NCBI GenBank assembly: GCA_900555175.1
Contig: USJT01000108.1
Span: 1 to 5,031 of the forward strand
Length of the DNA stretch: 5,031 bases
DNA from: an uncultured bacterium
Lineage (GTDB): Bacteria; Cyanobacteriota; Vampirovibrionia; Gastranaerophilales; Gastranaerophilaceae
Direction of reading: 5' to 3'
Shown here in pieces: positions 1 through 5,031 of the stretch; position 1 is the first letter of the stretch; each line of letters begins with the position of its first letter. The translations under genes and the position numbers were made by a program. The notes under the pieces are model-generated. The model searched no databases, had not been told where the DNA came from, and worked only from the letters and a program-made list of their open reading frames with translations.

Positions 1-53
1 CTGAATTTATTTCAGCTTCTTTAAGATAGATCCTGAAACAAGTTCAGGATGAC
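1..53. repeat. Dispersed palindromic intergenic repeat, cut by the window's left edge
   Basis: Two hairpins sit close together. The first pairs CTGAA (1-5) with TTCAG (11-15) around a 5-base loop. The second pairs ATCCTGAA (30-37) with TTCAGGAT (43-50), a perfect 8-bp stem with the loop ACAAG. The element ends in GGATGAC (47-53), which reads GTCATCC on the minus strand. This two-hairpin layout with a GTCATCCTGAA terminus is a common type of bacterial dispersed intergenic repeat (family knowledge). The left half of the first hairpin is probably outside the window. It lies downstream of ispF, and neither hairpin is followed by a T-run in either direction, so I do not call it an intrinsic terminator. 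Copy number cannot be judged from one window. Confidence 0.6.
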
Positions 54-71
54 TGAAGTATAAAATCCTTT

Positions 72-99
72 GTCATTCCAAATTTATCTCAAATTCAAT
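72..99. repeat. Degenerate second copy or end of the same repeat family
   Basis: GTCATTCC at 72-79 resembles the GTCATCC terminus of the neighbouring element in opposite orientation, so the two termini face each other across 18 bases (54-71). What follows (80-99) is an AT-rich stretch holding two direct CAAATT motifs and no good hairpin, as expected of a decayed copy. The rest of the gap to the ispF stop (100-128) is plain AT-rich sequence with no gene or terminator that I can see. The call rests on an 8-base terminal similarity and may be chance. Confidence 0.3.
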
Positions 100-128
100 A
101 TTTTACATATAATGATAATTCTCTATTT

Positions 129-605
129 TTATACCTTTTTCAAAAGCACGACTGCGTGAGCTTCGATTGCAAGTTCTTGACCTACCGCGTCCATTTTCTC
201 ATTCGTCTTTGCTTTTATAGACAACCTGTCGGGCTCGATTGAAAGAATGTGGCATAAGACTTCTTTCATTTTCGGAATATAAGGCATCATTTTCGGTTGT
301 TGAGCAATTATATTACTGTCAAGATTTTCTATTGTGTATTTTTTTTCTTTTATTAACTTATAAACATCACTTAAAAGCTTTGTACTATCAGCATCTTTGT
401 ATAGTTCATCAGTATCGGGGAAAAGTGTGCCGATATCAGACAACGCAAGAGCACCAAGCATTGCATCAATTATTGCGTGGATTAAAACATCCGCATCAGA
501 ATGTCCGAGAAGTCCTTTTTCATGTGTAATTTTAACCCCGCCGATTATTAAATCTCTGCCTTCAGTAAGTTTGTGAATATCGTATCCCAGACCTATTCTA
601 TACAT
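129..605 (-). CDS. ispF: 2-C-methyl-D-erythritol 2,4-cyclodiphosphate synthase (IspF)
   Basis: IspF catalyses the fifth step of the cytosolic MEP pathway: it cyclises CDP-methylerythritol 2-phosphate to methylerythritol 2,4-cyclodiphosphate with release of CMP, giving IPP/DMAPP downstream. At 158 residues it has the usual length and looks complete. The metal ligands are visible as D9 and H11 in GYDIH and H43 in DVLIHAI. HSDADV (35-40) and GTLFPDTD (59-66) are the family signatures, and the C-terminal substrate loop KTNEK (133-137) supplies the conserved Thr and Glu. The family works as a homotrimer with active sites between subunits. The ATG start is preceded by GAGAGGG about 10 bases upstream (616-622), a good ribosome binding site. 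It is last in the minus-strand gene run, 54 bases after the HAD gene, a gap that holds a promoter-like sequence. No other MEP gene (such as ispD, often adjacent or fused) is visible here. Confidence 0.97.
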   Translation of the reverse strand: MYRIGLGYDIHKLTEGRDLIIGGVKITHEKGLLGHSDADVLIHAIIDAMLGALALSDIGTLFPDTDELYKDADSTKLLSDVYKLIKEKKYTIENLDSNIIAQQPKMMPYIPKMKEVLCHILSIEPDRLSIKAKTNEKMDAVGQELAIEAHAVVLLKKV

Positions 606-628
606 ATATTTTTTACCCTCTCAATAAT

Positions 629-659
629 TTTATAAATAACATTATAATTTATTTATAAA
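629..659. repeat. 11-bp all-A/T inverted repeat between the HAD gene and ispF
   Basis: TTTATAAATAA (629-639 on the plus strand) is a perfect inverted repeat of 649-659, around a 9-base loop (640-648). The stem is entirely A/T, so a hairpin would be weak, and there is no GC core followed by a T-run as in a normal intrinsic terminator. It fills most of the 54-base gap and encloses the TATAAT box proposed for ispF. It could be chance in such AT-rich DNA, or a weak operator or attenuator. Confidence 0.35.
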
Positions 660-669
660 TTAATAGCAA
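641..669 (-). promoter_or_regulatory. Possible sigma-70-type promoter for ispF
   Basis: On the minus strand TTGCTA (669-664, four of six matches to TTGACA) and a perfect TATAAT (646-641) are separated by 17 bp, the ideal spacing. The -35 box falls on the last codons of the HAD gene, just before its TAA. Transcription would start near 634, about 30 bases before the ispF ATG, with the ribosome site inside the leader. AT-rich DNA yields TATAAT by chance often, so support is moderate. Confidence 0.4.
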
Positions 670-1466
670 AATTTTTCCATAGCTTTTACAAAGCCGTCAT
701 TTTCAACGGTATCAGTAACATAATCAGCGCATTCTCTCAATTCAGGAGTGCAGTTTCCCATAGCAACCTTAATCCCGCCTGCTTTCAAAAGTTCAATATC
801 ATTATTTTGATCACCGATTGTTAAAATTTCGTTTTTTTTCAATCCCCATTTTTTGGCTAAAAATTCAACACCGAGAGATTTTTTAGCTTGAGCACTGCCG
901 ATTTCACAGAAATAAGGGGTTGATTTAACAATATAAAGTTGCGGGTATTTTGCCCGTAATTCATTTACCCAACCCGTAACTCTTTCTGCATCGCTGTAAT
1001 CGATTGCAAGAATTTTATTAACATTTTTGATTTCCAAATCATCAAAAGAGCAAACTGTATATGATACAAATTTTCCTTCCGTATATTTTTTTACATAATC
1101 GTTGTCTTTTTCAACGTACAATTTGTCATCGATATACAAATTTATATGAATATTATTTTTTCTAGCCCATTGAATAATTTGTTTTGCAACATCAGAATCC
1201 AAATTCTCTTGATATAAAGTATTGCCCTCATAATCTTTTATCAAACCGCCCTGATACGACACAACAGGTGTTTTAAGTCCCAATTCTTCTGTTATATGAT
1301 GAGTAGCACAATGCATTCTGCCTGTTACAAGCACAACTTTAATCCCTTTTTGGCAAAGTTTTTTGATACAATTTTTGACACCGTCAGAAAAACCCGTATC
1401 CCATTTTACGATTGTTCCGTCAATATCAGTTGCAACCATTTTTATTTTATTTTTTTCTTCAGGCAT
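660..1466 (-). CDS. Cof-type HAD-IIB family phosphatase, substrate unknown
   Basis: This is a soluble haloacid-dehalogenase superfamily phosphohydrolase of 268 residues, the normal length for the Cof/YidA/YbiV group. These Mg-dependent enzymes dephosphorylate small phosphorylated metabolites (sugar phosphates, FMN, PLP). All four motifs are present: TDIDGT (13-18) with nucleophile D14 and acid/base D16; VLVTGR (45-50) with T48; the motif III lysine K196 in the AKKSLG segment before EFLAKKWGL; and GDQNND (218-223) with D219 and D223 binding metal. The roughly 110 residues between motifs II and III form the C2-type cap, which marks subfamily IIB and sets specificity. The late MGN..PELRECADYVTDTVENDGF segment is also typical. 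The gene starts 4 bases after the Nudix stop, and its ribosome site AAAGGA overlaps the end of that gene, so translation is probably coupled. The true substrate cannot be read from the sequence. Confidence 0.93.
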   Translation of the reverse strand: MPEEKNKIKMVATDIDGTIVKWDTGFSDGVKNCIKKLCQKGIKVVLVTGRMHCATHHITEELGLKTPVVSYQGGLIKDYEGNTLYQENLDSDVAKQIIQWARKNNIHINLYIDDKLYVEKDNDYVKKYTEGKFVSYTVCSFDDLEIKNVNKILAIDYSDAERVTGWVNELRAKYPQLYIVKSTPYFCEIGSAQAKKSLGVEFLAKKWGLKKNEILTIGDQNNDIELLKAGGIKVAMGNCTPELRECADYVTDTVENDGFVKAMEKFCY

Positions 1467-1470
1467 AATC

Positions 1471-1998
1471 CTATCCTTTAATTTGAGCTCTCATAATAGC
1501 GCAAAGCGTTTTTGCGTCATTAATTTCACCATTTGCAATCATTTTCAAAATATCGTCATAACTATATTCCAATGCTTGCAAAATTTCACCTTCATCAGGA
1601 TGACAGTGAGTAAATTCCAAATCTTCAGCCATATACAGATAAAGTTTTTCATCGCTGTAACCGGGTGATGTGTAAACATAGCCCAAATCAGTCCATTTAT
1701 TTGCGCAATATCCTGTTTCTTCTTCCAGTTCACGTTTTGCCGCTTCAAAAGGATCTTCACCAATTTCAAGTTTTCCTGCAGGAAGCTCATACAAAACTTC
1801 CTTCATCGGGTATCTGAATTGTTTTACCAAAAGCACTTTATCTTCTTTTTTGGCAAAGATAACGACACCGCCTGAATGTTTTACGACTTCTCTATAACTT
1901 TCCTGACCTGTTGGAAGTTCAATTTTATCTTTATAAAGCTTTACTACTCTTCCGTCAAAAATTAATTGTGAATTAATTGTTTTTTCCGTAAATTCCAT
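1471..1998 (-). CDS. Nudix hydrolase, ADP-ribose pyrophosphatase type
   Basis: This is a 175-residue cytosolic Nudix enzyme predicted to split ADP-ribose into AMP and ribose 5-phosphate, removing a reactive product of NAD breakdown. The Nudix box is perfect (GX5EX7REUXEEXGU) at residues 75-97, with the metal-binding REx2EE core at 89-94. Features of the ADP-ribose subgroup are clear: the N-terminal strand region before the fold, QFRYP (60-64), YELPAGK (70-76), and the proline P112 in SPGYSDE, 15 residues past the box, which in this family distinguishes ADP-ribose enzymes from other Nudix proteins. Members are dimers. The ATG start gives a full-length N-terminus. Its ribosome site is poor (GTGG, about 12 bases upstream), so it may depend on ribosomes leaving the HEAT gene, whose stop lies 24 bases before. 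The gene ends 4 bases before the HAD start. Activity on related NDP-sugars cannot be excluded. Confidence 0.93.
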   Translation of the reverse strand: MEFTEKTINSQLIFDGRVVKLYKDKIELPTGQESYREVVKHSGGVVIFAKKEDKVLLVKQFRYPMKEVLYELPAGKLEIGEDPFEAAKRELEEETGYCANKWTDLGYVYTSPGYSDEKLYLYMAEDLEFTHCHPDEGEILQALEYSYDDILKMIANGEINDAKTLCAIMRAQIKG

Positions 1999-2022
1999 AA
2001 CTAAATATTACCACGAAAATAA

Positions 2023-3186
2023 TTACAAAGCTCTTATTATTGCCTTAATATTTATATCCGTAACCTTCAATAATGCAACAGTTCTTGCTGTTTCATCAAA
2101 GTTGCCTAATTTTTTCAAAACTTCTGCTGTTTTTAATATAAGTGTCTGATTATCTGATTTCAAAAGCTCACGTATTGCAACTACATCTTCTGCAAAATCA
2201 AGTGCCGTAAAAACAAATGGGCTATCTTCTCTCAATTCTTCATTTACATGGGCTTCCAAATTCTTTCTATTAACACCTTTCACCAATTTTTTAATATCTT
2301 GGATTTCATTTTTGGTATTTTTATCTTCATCAAACAAATATTCATCATTATCAGTGAGAAGTTCAAACTTTTCCTGAGCATGAAGAATTACAACAGCAAA
2401 TTTGCTATCTGTGTGATTGTTGATTAATTTTTCAAAAACTTCAAAAAGCTCAAAGTCAAAAACACACGAAAGCGGCAAAATTTCACCAAGTCCGCCAATA
2501 ATATAATTAATTACAAGCAGTGCATCTTCGTAAGATTTTTCAATCAAATCGAACAAATTTTCAAGATACGGAATTTCTCCTGCAATATTTTCAGGCATTG
2601 CAGAACTTTTCATAGTGTCAATAATTGCCGGAACTGCTGACTTATCTCCGTATGCGACAAGGAATTTTACGGCAGCAAGCTCATCAAAATCATCACCGCA
2701 ATGCAATTTTGCAATCGCAAGATTATAAGCTTCCCTATCATTCCACTGTGCAAGAGCATAAGCACAATTTTGAGCAAGATATTCATTTTCGGAATATGCA
2801 TTAATCTTCAAAAAATCATGCGCTAAAGGATCTTGAATTTTAGCAAAATATTTTGCGGCATAAATTTTTTCTTCAACAGTACCGTGTTCAAATTTATCAA
2901 GTAAAATATCCGTCAAATCTTCATCTGCATATTTTACGAAAGCAGAAACAACCACATCTTCATAAGAAGGTGAATAATATTTGATAAACTCAAGCAAATT
3001 ACGATAATTATTTTCGTTAATTTGGCTTGCAATCCTATCAGCGACATTATTTTTTACAAAATCGAATAAAAAATCATCATTATCAACAAGCTCTTTGAAA
3101 AGCTCAACATCGCAATCATTAATAAGATGCTTTGCAACAGCTTCGTAGCCAAATTTGCCTGTCAGTTTTTTTAATTGCTCAGACAT
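2023..3186 (-). CDS. HEAT-repeat (alpha-solenoid) protein of unknown function
   Basis: I do not recognise a named family for this 387-residue protein. It looks all-helical and acidic, with no signal peptide, membrane segment or catalytic motif. Residues about 103-193 hold three HEAT-like repeats in register. The turn residues D119, D150 and D181 lie exactly 31 apart, each followed three residues later by Ala (A122, A153, A184) and preceded by an Ala-rich helix (AAKYFAKIQD, CAYALAQWND, AAVKFLVAYGD). This spacing is typical of the PBS-lyase/EZ-HEAT type. A weaker similar unit lies near the C-terminus (about 346-373, TAEVLKKLGNFDETA). Residues 280-320 are charged and may be a linker. Such solenoids generally bind proteins or nucleic acids, so a scaffold role is an inference only. 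It starts 2 bases after the SLOG gene stop; its GGA ribosome site lies in that gene's last codons, so the two are probably translationally coupled. Confidence 0.82.
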   Translation of the reverse strand: MSEQLKKLTGKFGYEAVAKHLINDCDVELFKELVDNDDFLFDFVKNNVADRIASQINENNYRNLLEFIKYYSPSYEDVVVSAFVKYADEDLTDILLDKFEHGTVEEKIYAAKYFAKIQDPLAHDFLKINAYSENEYLAQNCAYALAQWNDREAYNLAIAKLHCGDDFDELAAVKFLVAYGDKSAVPAIIDTMKSSAMPENIAGEIPYLENLFDLIEKSYEDALLVINYIIGGLGEILPLSCVFDFELFEVFEKLINNHTDSKFAVVILHAQEKFELLTDNDEYLFDEDKNTKNEIQDIKKLVKGVNRKNLEAHVNEELREDSPFVFTALDFAEDVVAIRELLKSDNQTLILKTAEVLKKLGNFDETARTVALLKVTDINIKAIIRAL

Positions 3187-3188
3187 AA

Positions 3189-3791
3189 TTAATCCAAATA
3201 GAATACTGTAATAACTTTGTGCCCTTCTTCAGCGTACTGAACAGCATTATGCAAAGTTTTACTTGTATGTGACAAGAAGCAAATTAATTGATTACAATCG
3301 TCAATAATCTCTCTGTTGCACACTCTTGAAGCATCAGCAAGAGTCATCATAGCTCTGTCAGGGTGTTCAACGATATTAGGAACCCCAATAAGCTGATTTT
3401 GAACATCAGAAGGCTGTTGACCGATTGTTTGAGGTAAAATAACTTTTAATTTATCAGGATTAGCCTTCATAGCGCCTCTGATTGCAGCAGCGTTTGTACC
3501 TGAAGAACCGCCTGATGTAATAATTATATTGCCTTGCATAACAAGTGCGGTAGTTAAAGTTTCAATCATTTGTTGATGAGTAATAGGAAGATTACGGCTG
3601 CCGATTATGGCAATTCTTTTTGCAGATTGTTGAATTGTAGCCAATTCCATTGCAAGTTCATCAACTGTATCAGGTGAATCTGACGCCACTGTATCCATAT
3701 CATCATCGATTGGTACTACAATTGAGCTTTGTTTTTCTTTTTTTTCGTCTTCAGATCCCATAATTACTTTCATATCGTCAGTTTTCACCAT
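3189..3791 (-). CDS. Short DprA-like SLOG-superfamily protein (cyanobacterial 'DNA recombination-mediator protein A' type)
   Basis: This 200-residue protein has a Rossmann-like fold of the SLOG (Smf/DprA-LOG) superfamily. With the ATG at 3791 as residue 1, residues 1-43 form a charged, probably disordered, Asp-rich tail. The fold follows: KRIAIIGSR (58-66), PITHQ (69-73), the glycine-rich TSGGSSGTNAAAIRGAM (92-108) expected to bind a nucleotide or phosphate, ILPQ (118-121), CNREI, CNQLICF and a terminal VITVFYLD. The arrangement matches, from memory, a small conserved cyanobacterial family named after DprA. True DprA is about 280-370 residues with extra domains, so a role in transformation or RecA loading should not be assumed. 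GTG at 3798-3800 would add three residues, but I prefer ATG 3791 because the GTGAG there sits 4 bases upstream as a weak ribosome site, while the GTG has none. It heads the minus-strand operon behind an extended -10 promoter. Confidence 0.85.
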   Translation of the reverse strand: MVKTDDMKVIMGSEDEKKEKQSSIVVPIDDDMDTVASDSPDTVDELAMELATIQQSAKRIAIIGSRNLPITHQQMIETLTTALVMQGNIIITSGGSSGTNAAAIRGAMKANPDKLKVILPQTIGQQPSDVQNQLIGVPNIVEHPDRAMMTLADASRVCNREIIDDCNQLICFLSHTSKTLHNAVQYAEEGHKVITVFYLD

Positions 3792-3805
3792 TTTTCTCAC
3801 TTTCT

Positions 3806-3815
3806 GATTGCAATC
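3806..3815. promoter_or_regulatory. Perfect 10-bp palindrome GATTGCAATC in the divergent region
   Basis: GATTGCAATC is its own reverse complement. It lies in the leader of the minus-strand operon and contains the TTGCAA proposed as the -35 of the helicase promoter. That position would suit an operator, but a single 10-bp palindrome is weak evidence and no regulator gene is nearby. Confidence 0.25.
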
Positions 3816-3836
3816 TTTACGTTTTTAGTTTATGCT
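3808..3836 (+). promoter_or_regulatory. Possible promoter for the helicase gene
   Basis: TTGCAA (3808-3813) and TATGCT (3831-3836) each match the sigma-70 consensus at four of six bases and are spaced by exactly 17 bp. Transcription would begin near 3843, about 30 bases before the preferred ATG at 3874 and after the ATG at 3832, which fits the choice of the later start. The boxes are imperfect, so this is tentative. Confidence 0.35.
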
Positions 3837-3837
3837 G

Positions 3838-3866
3838 ATTATATCACAAAAATTTGATTTTGGGAA
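3838..3866 (-). promoter_or_regulatory. Extended -10 promoter for the minus-strand operon
   Basis: On the minus strand TGATATAAT (3846-3838) is a perfect extended -10 (TGn plus TATAAT). A partial -35, TTCCCA (3866-3861, four of six), lies 17 bp upstream. Transcription would begin near 3831 and give a leader of about 40 bases before the SLOG gene ATG. This is the strongest promoter-like sequence in the window and lies where the first gene of the operon needs one. It overlaps the plus-strand promoter, so the two may compete for polymerase. Confidence 0.55.
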
Positions 3867-3872
3867 TAGGGA
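3862..3872 (+). promoter_or_regulatory. Ribosome binding site that decides the helicase start
   Basis: GGGAA at 3862-3866 lies 7 bases before the ATG at 3874, and AGGGA (3868-3872) lies closer still. No comparable purine-rich site precedes the in-frame ATG at 3832, whose upstream sequence is T-rich. This favours 3874 as the translation start. Confidence 0.55.
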
Positions 3873-3873
3873 T

Positions 3874-5025
3874 ATGGAAAATATATTGGATAATCTTAAC
3901 AAAGAGCAGAGAGAAGCTGTTCAAACCGTACAAGGTCCATTACTTGTACTTGCCGGTGCAGGCAGCGGAAAAACAAAATTACTTACCTCAAGAATTGCGT
4001 ATTTAATACAAAACGGCGTAAGACCGAGAAATATCTTAGCAGTTACATTTACCAACAAGGCGGCAAAAGAGATGAAAGAACGTCTTGGAAACATTTTGGG
4101 CGAAAATGTTGTTAAATATATGTGGGTAGGGACTTTCCACGGTATTTGCGGAAGAATTTTAAGAGAAAATATTGAAAATTACAGCTTTCAATCAGGCAAA
4201 AAATTAGACAAGAATTTTTCTATCTATGACGAAACCGACAGTAATGCAGTTATTAAACAGGCTATAAAAAAATTAAATTTAGATGACAAAGTTTATCAAC
4301 CAAAACTTGTAAAATCCGTAATTTCTAACGCAAAGAACAAAATGCAAGACGCTTATACATTTGCGACCTTTGCAAGAGATTTTAAATCACAAAAAATTGC
4401 ATCTATTTATGAAGAATACGAAAATGCACTAAATAACAATAACGCAATAGATTTTGACGATATGCTAATGCTTACCGTAAAACTTCTTGAACAATGCAAA
4501 GACGTTCGTCAATTGTATTATGACAGATTTCAACATATTCTTGTAGATGAGTTTCAGGATACAAACATGGCTCAATACAAGCTTATTAATATGTTATACA
4601 CAAATCTTGAACCTGATATTCCGGATGAACGCTCACTATGTGTAGTTGGTGATGTTGACCAGTCAATTTACAGTTGGCGTGGTGCGGATTACACAATCAT
4701 TTTGAATTTCCAAAAAGATTTTAAAAAGACAAAATTAATAAAATTAGAACAAAACTACCGCTCAACCGCAAATATTTTGAATGTTGCAAACGCAATTATC
4801 GAAAATAATACAGAGCGCGTAGATAAAGTTCTATATTCAAACAAAGGCGAAGGCGAGCTTATTGACTACTTTGAAGCTCAAGACGAGGCTGATGAAGCAA
4901 ACTTTATCGTAAGCAGAATAAAACAAGATTCCGGCGGAGATTACAACCGTTACGCAATTCTATACCGTACAAATTCACAATCCCGTGCGCTTGAAGAAGC
5001 TTGTATGGCAGCAGGAATTCCATAA
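3874..5025 (+). CDS. pcrA: UvrD/PcrA-type superfamily 1 DNA helicase, N-terminal part ending at a premature stop
   Basis: This is the N-terminal half of an ATP-driven 3'-to-5' DNA helicase of repair and replication restart. Visible motifs, numbered from the ATG at 3874: Q motif LNKEQREAV (8-16), Walker A AGAGSGKT (27-34), Ia TFTNKAAKEMKER (58-70), Ib GTFHGI (86-91), Walker B/DEFQDTN (225-231), III GDVDQSIYSWRGAD (259-272) and IV QNYRST (293-298). The frame reaches TAA at 5023-5025 after 383 residues, directly after RALEEACMAAGIP, where homologues continue with Tyr and a Gly-Gly turn. Most of domain 2B and motifs V and VI (VHxAKGLEF, GITRA) are absent, so the product as read could not be an active helicase. 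Family members are about 700-780 residues. The start at 3874 is chosen because MENILDNLNKEQREAV matches the family N-terminus and GGGAA (3862-3866) precedes it; ATG 3832 would add 14 atypical residues. UvrD, PcrA or a close paralogue cannot be separated on this half. Confidence 0.9.
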   Translation: MENILDNLNKEQREAVQTVQGPLLVLAGAGSGKTKLLTSRIAYLIQNGVRPRNILAVTFTNKAAKEMKERLGNILGENVVKYMWVGTFHGICGRILRENIENYSFQSGKKLDKNFSIYDETDSNAVIKQAIKKLNLDDKVYQPKLVKSVISNAKNKMQDAYTFATFARDFKSQKIASIYEEYENALNNNNAIDFDDMLMLTVKLLEQCKDVRQLYYDRFQHILVDEFQDTNMAQYKLINMLYTNLEPDIPDERSLCVVGDVDQSIYSWRGADYTIILNFQKDFKKTKLIKLEQNYRSTANILNVANAIIENNTERVDKVLYSNKGEGELIDYFEAQDEADEANFIVSRIKQDSGGDYNRYAILYRTNSQSRALEEACMAAGIP

Positions 5026-5031
5026 AGAAAT

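Noticed and set aside
30..50. Hairpin as the intrinsic terminator of the minus-strand operon
   Set aside because: The stem is good, but no T-run follows on either strand, and it fits better as part of a dispersed repeat.
239..529. Open frame of 96 codons on the plus strand antisense to ispF
   Set aside because: It lies wholly inside ispF, its translation has no family-like pattern, and no ribosome site precedes it. It is a shadow of the real gene.
1296..1668. Two overlapping plus-strand open frames across the HAD-Nudix junction
   Set aside because: They are antisense to two confidently identified enzymes, and their Phe/Ile-rich translations are what AT-rich reverse strands produce.
1545..1790. 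Minus-strand 81-codon frame inside the Nudix gene
   Set aside because: It is a different frame of the same strand within a gene that has an intact Nudix box. Its product looks random.
3189..3791. Calling the gene dprA
   Set aside because: The protein has only the Rossmann core, is much shorter than DprA, and belongs to a separate subgroup, so the symbol would imply an unsupported function.
3832..3873. Upstream ATG for the helicase
   Set aside because: It would add 14 residues not seen in the family, has no ribosome site, and lies before the predicted transcription start.
1..5031. CRISPR array, tRNA, rRNA, transposase or toxin-antitoxin pair
   Set aside because: I looked for spaced direct repeats, tRNA-like cloverleaf ends, transposase motifs and small paired genes, and found none. 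The few non-coding bases are accounted for above.

Overview
The window is AT-rich bacterial DNA with compact gene spacing. The best lineage guess is a non-photosynthetic relative of cyanobacteria (Melainabacteria/Vampirovibrionia, for example the gut Gastranaerophilales). The main clue is the short SLOG/DprA-like protein at 3189-3791. Its body resembles, from memory, a small conserved cyanobacterial family usually named 'DNA recombination-mediator protein A' (pattern ELAxIQQ..KRIA..GSR..PITHQ, then SGTNxAAIxGAM, ILPQ, CN+EI, CxQLICF, and a VxTxFYxD end). A dispersed palindromic repeat (GGATGAC/GTCATCC termini, CCTGAA..TTCAGG hairpin) at the left edge is compatible with that guess but does not prove it.

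Layout: 1-128 is non-coding and holds the inward end of one dispersed repeat plus a degenerate second copy. From 129 to 3791 five genes lie head to tail on the minus strand. In transcription order they are a DprA-like SLOG protein, a HEAT-repeat protein, a Nudix ADP-ribose pyrophosphatase, a Cof-type HAD phosphatase, and IspF of the MEP isoprenoid pathway. Gaps are 2, 24, 4 and 54 bases, so the first four are very probably cotranscribed. IspF may also have its own promoter, whose -35 lies in the end of the HAD gene. From 3874 a UvrD/PcrA-type helicase gene reads divergently on the plus strand. The 82-base divergent region holds an extended -10 promoter for the minus-strand operon that overlaps a weaker plus-strand promoter.

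The genes are mostly housekeeping or metabolite repair: isoprenoid precursor synthesis, ADP-ribose clean-up, a phosphatase of unknown substrate, and DNA repair helicase. The two less defined proteins (SLOG and HEAT) open the operon and are translationally linked. The oddest feature is at the right edge. The helicase reading frame stops with TAA directly after the conserved AGIP motif, where family members continue with Tyr, leaving about half a helicase. Only six bases follow, so a sequencing or assembly error, or a contig end, is as likely as a real pseudogene. I see no convincing new multi-gene system here. The SLOG-HEAT-Nudix grouping is the only part that would repay comparative work.
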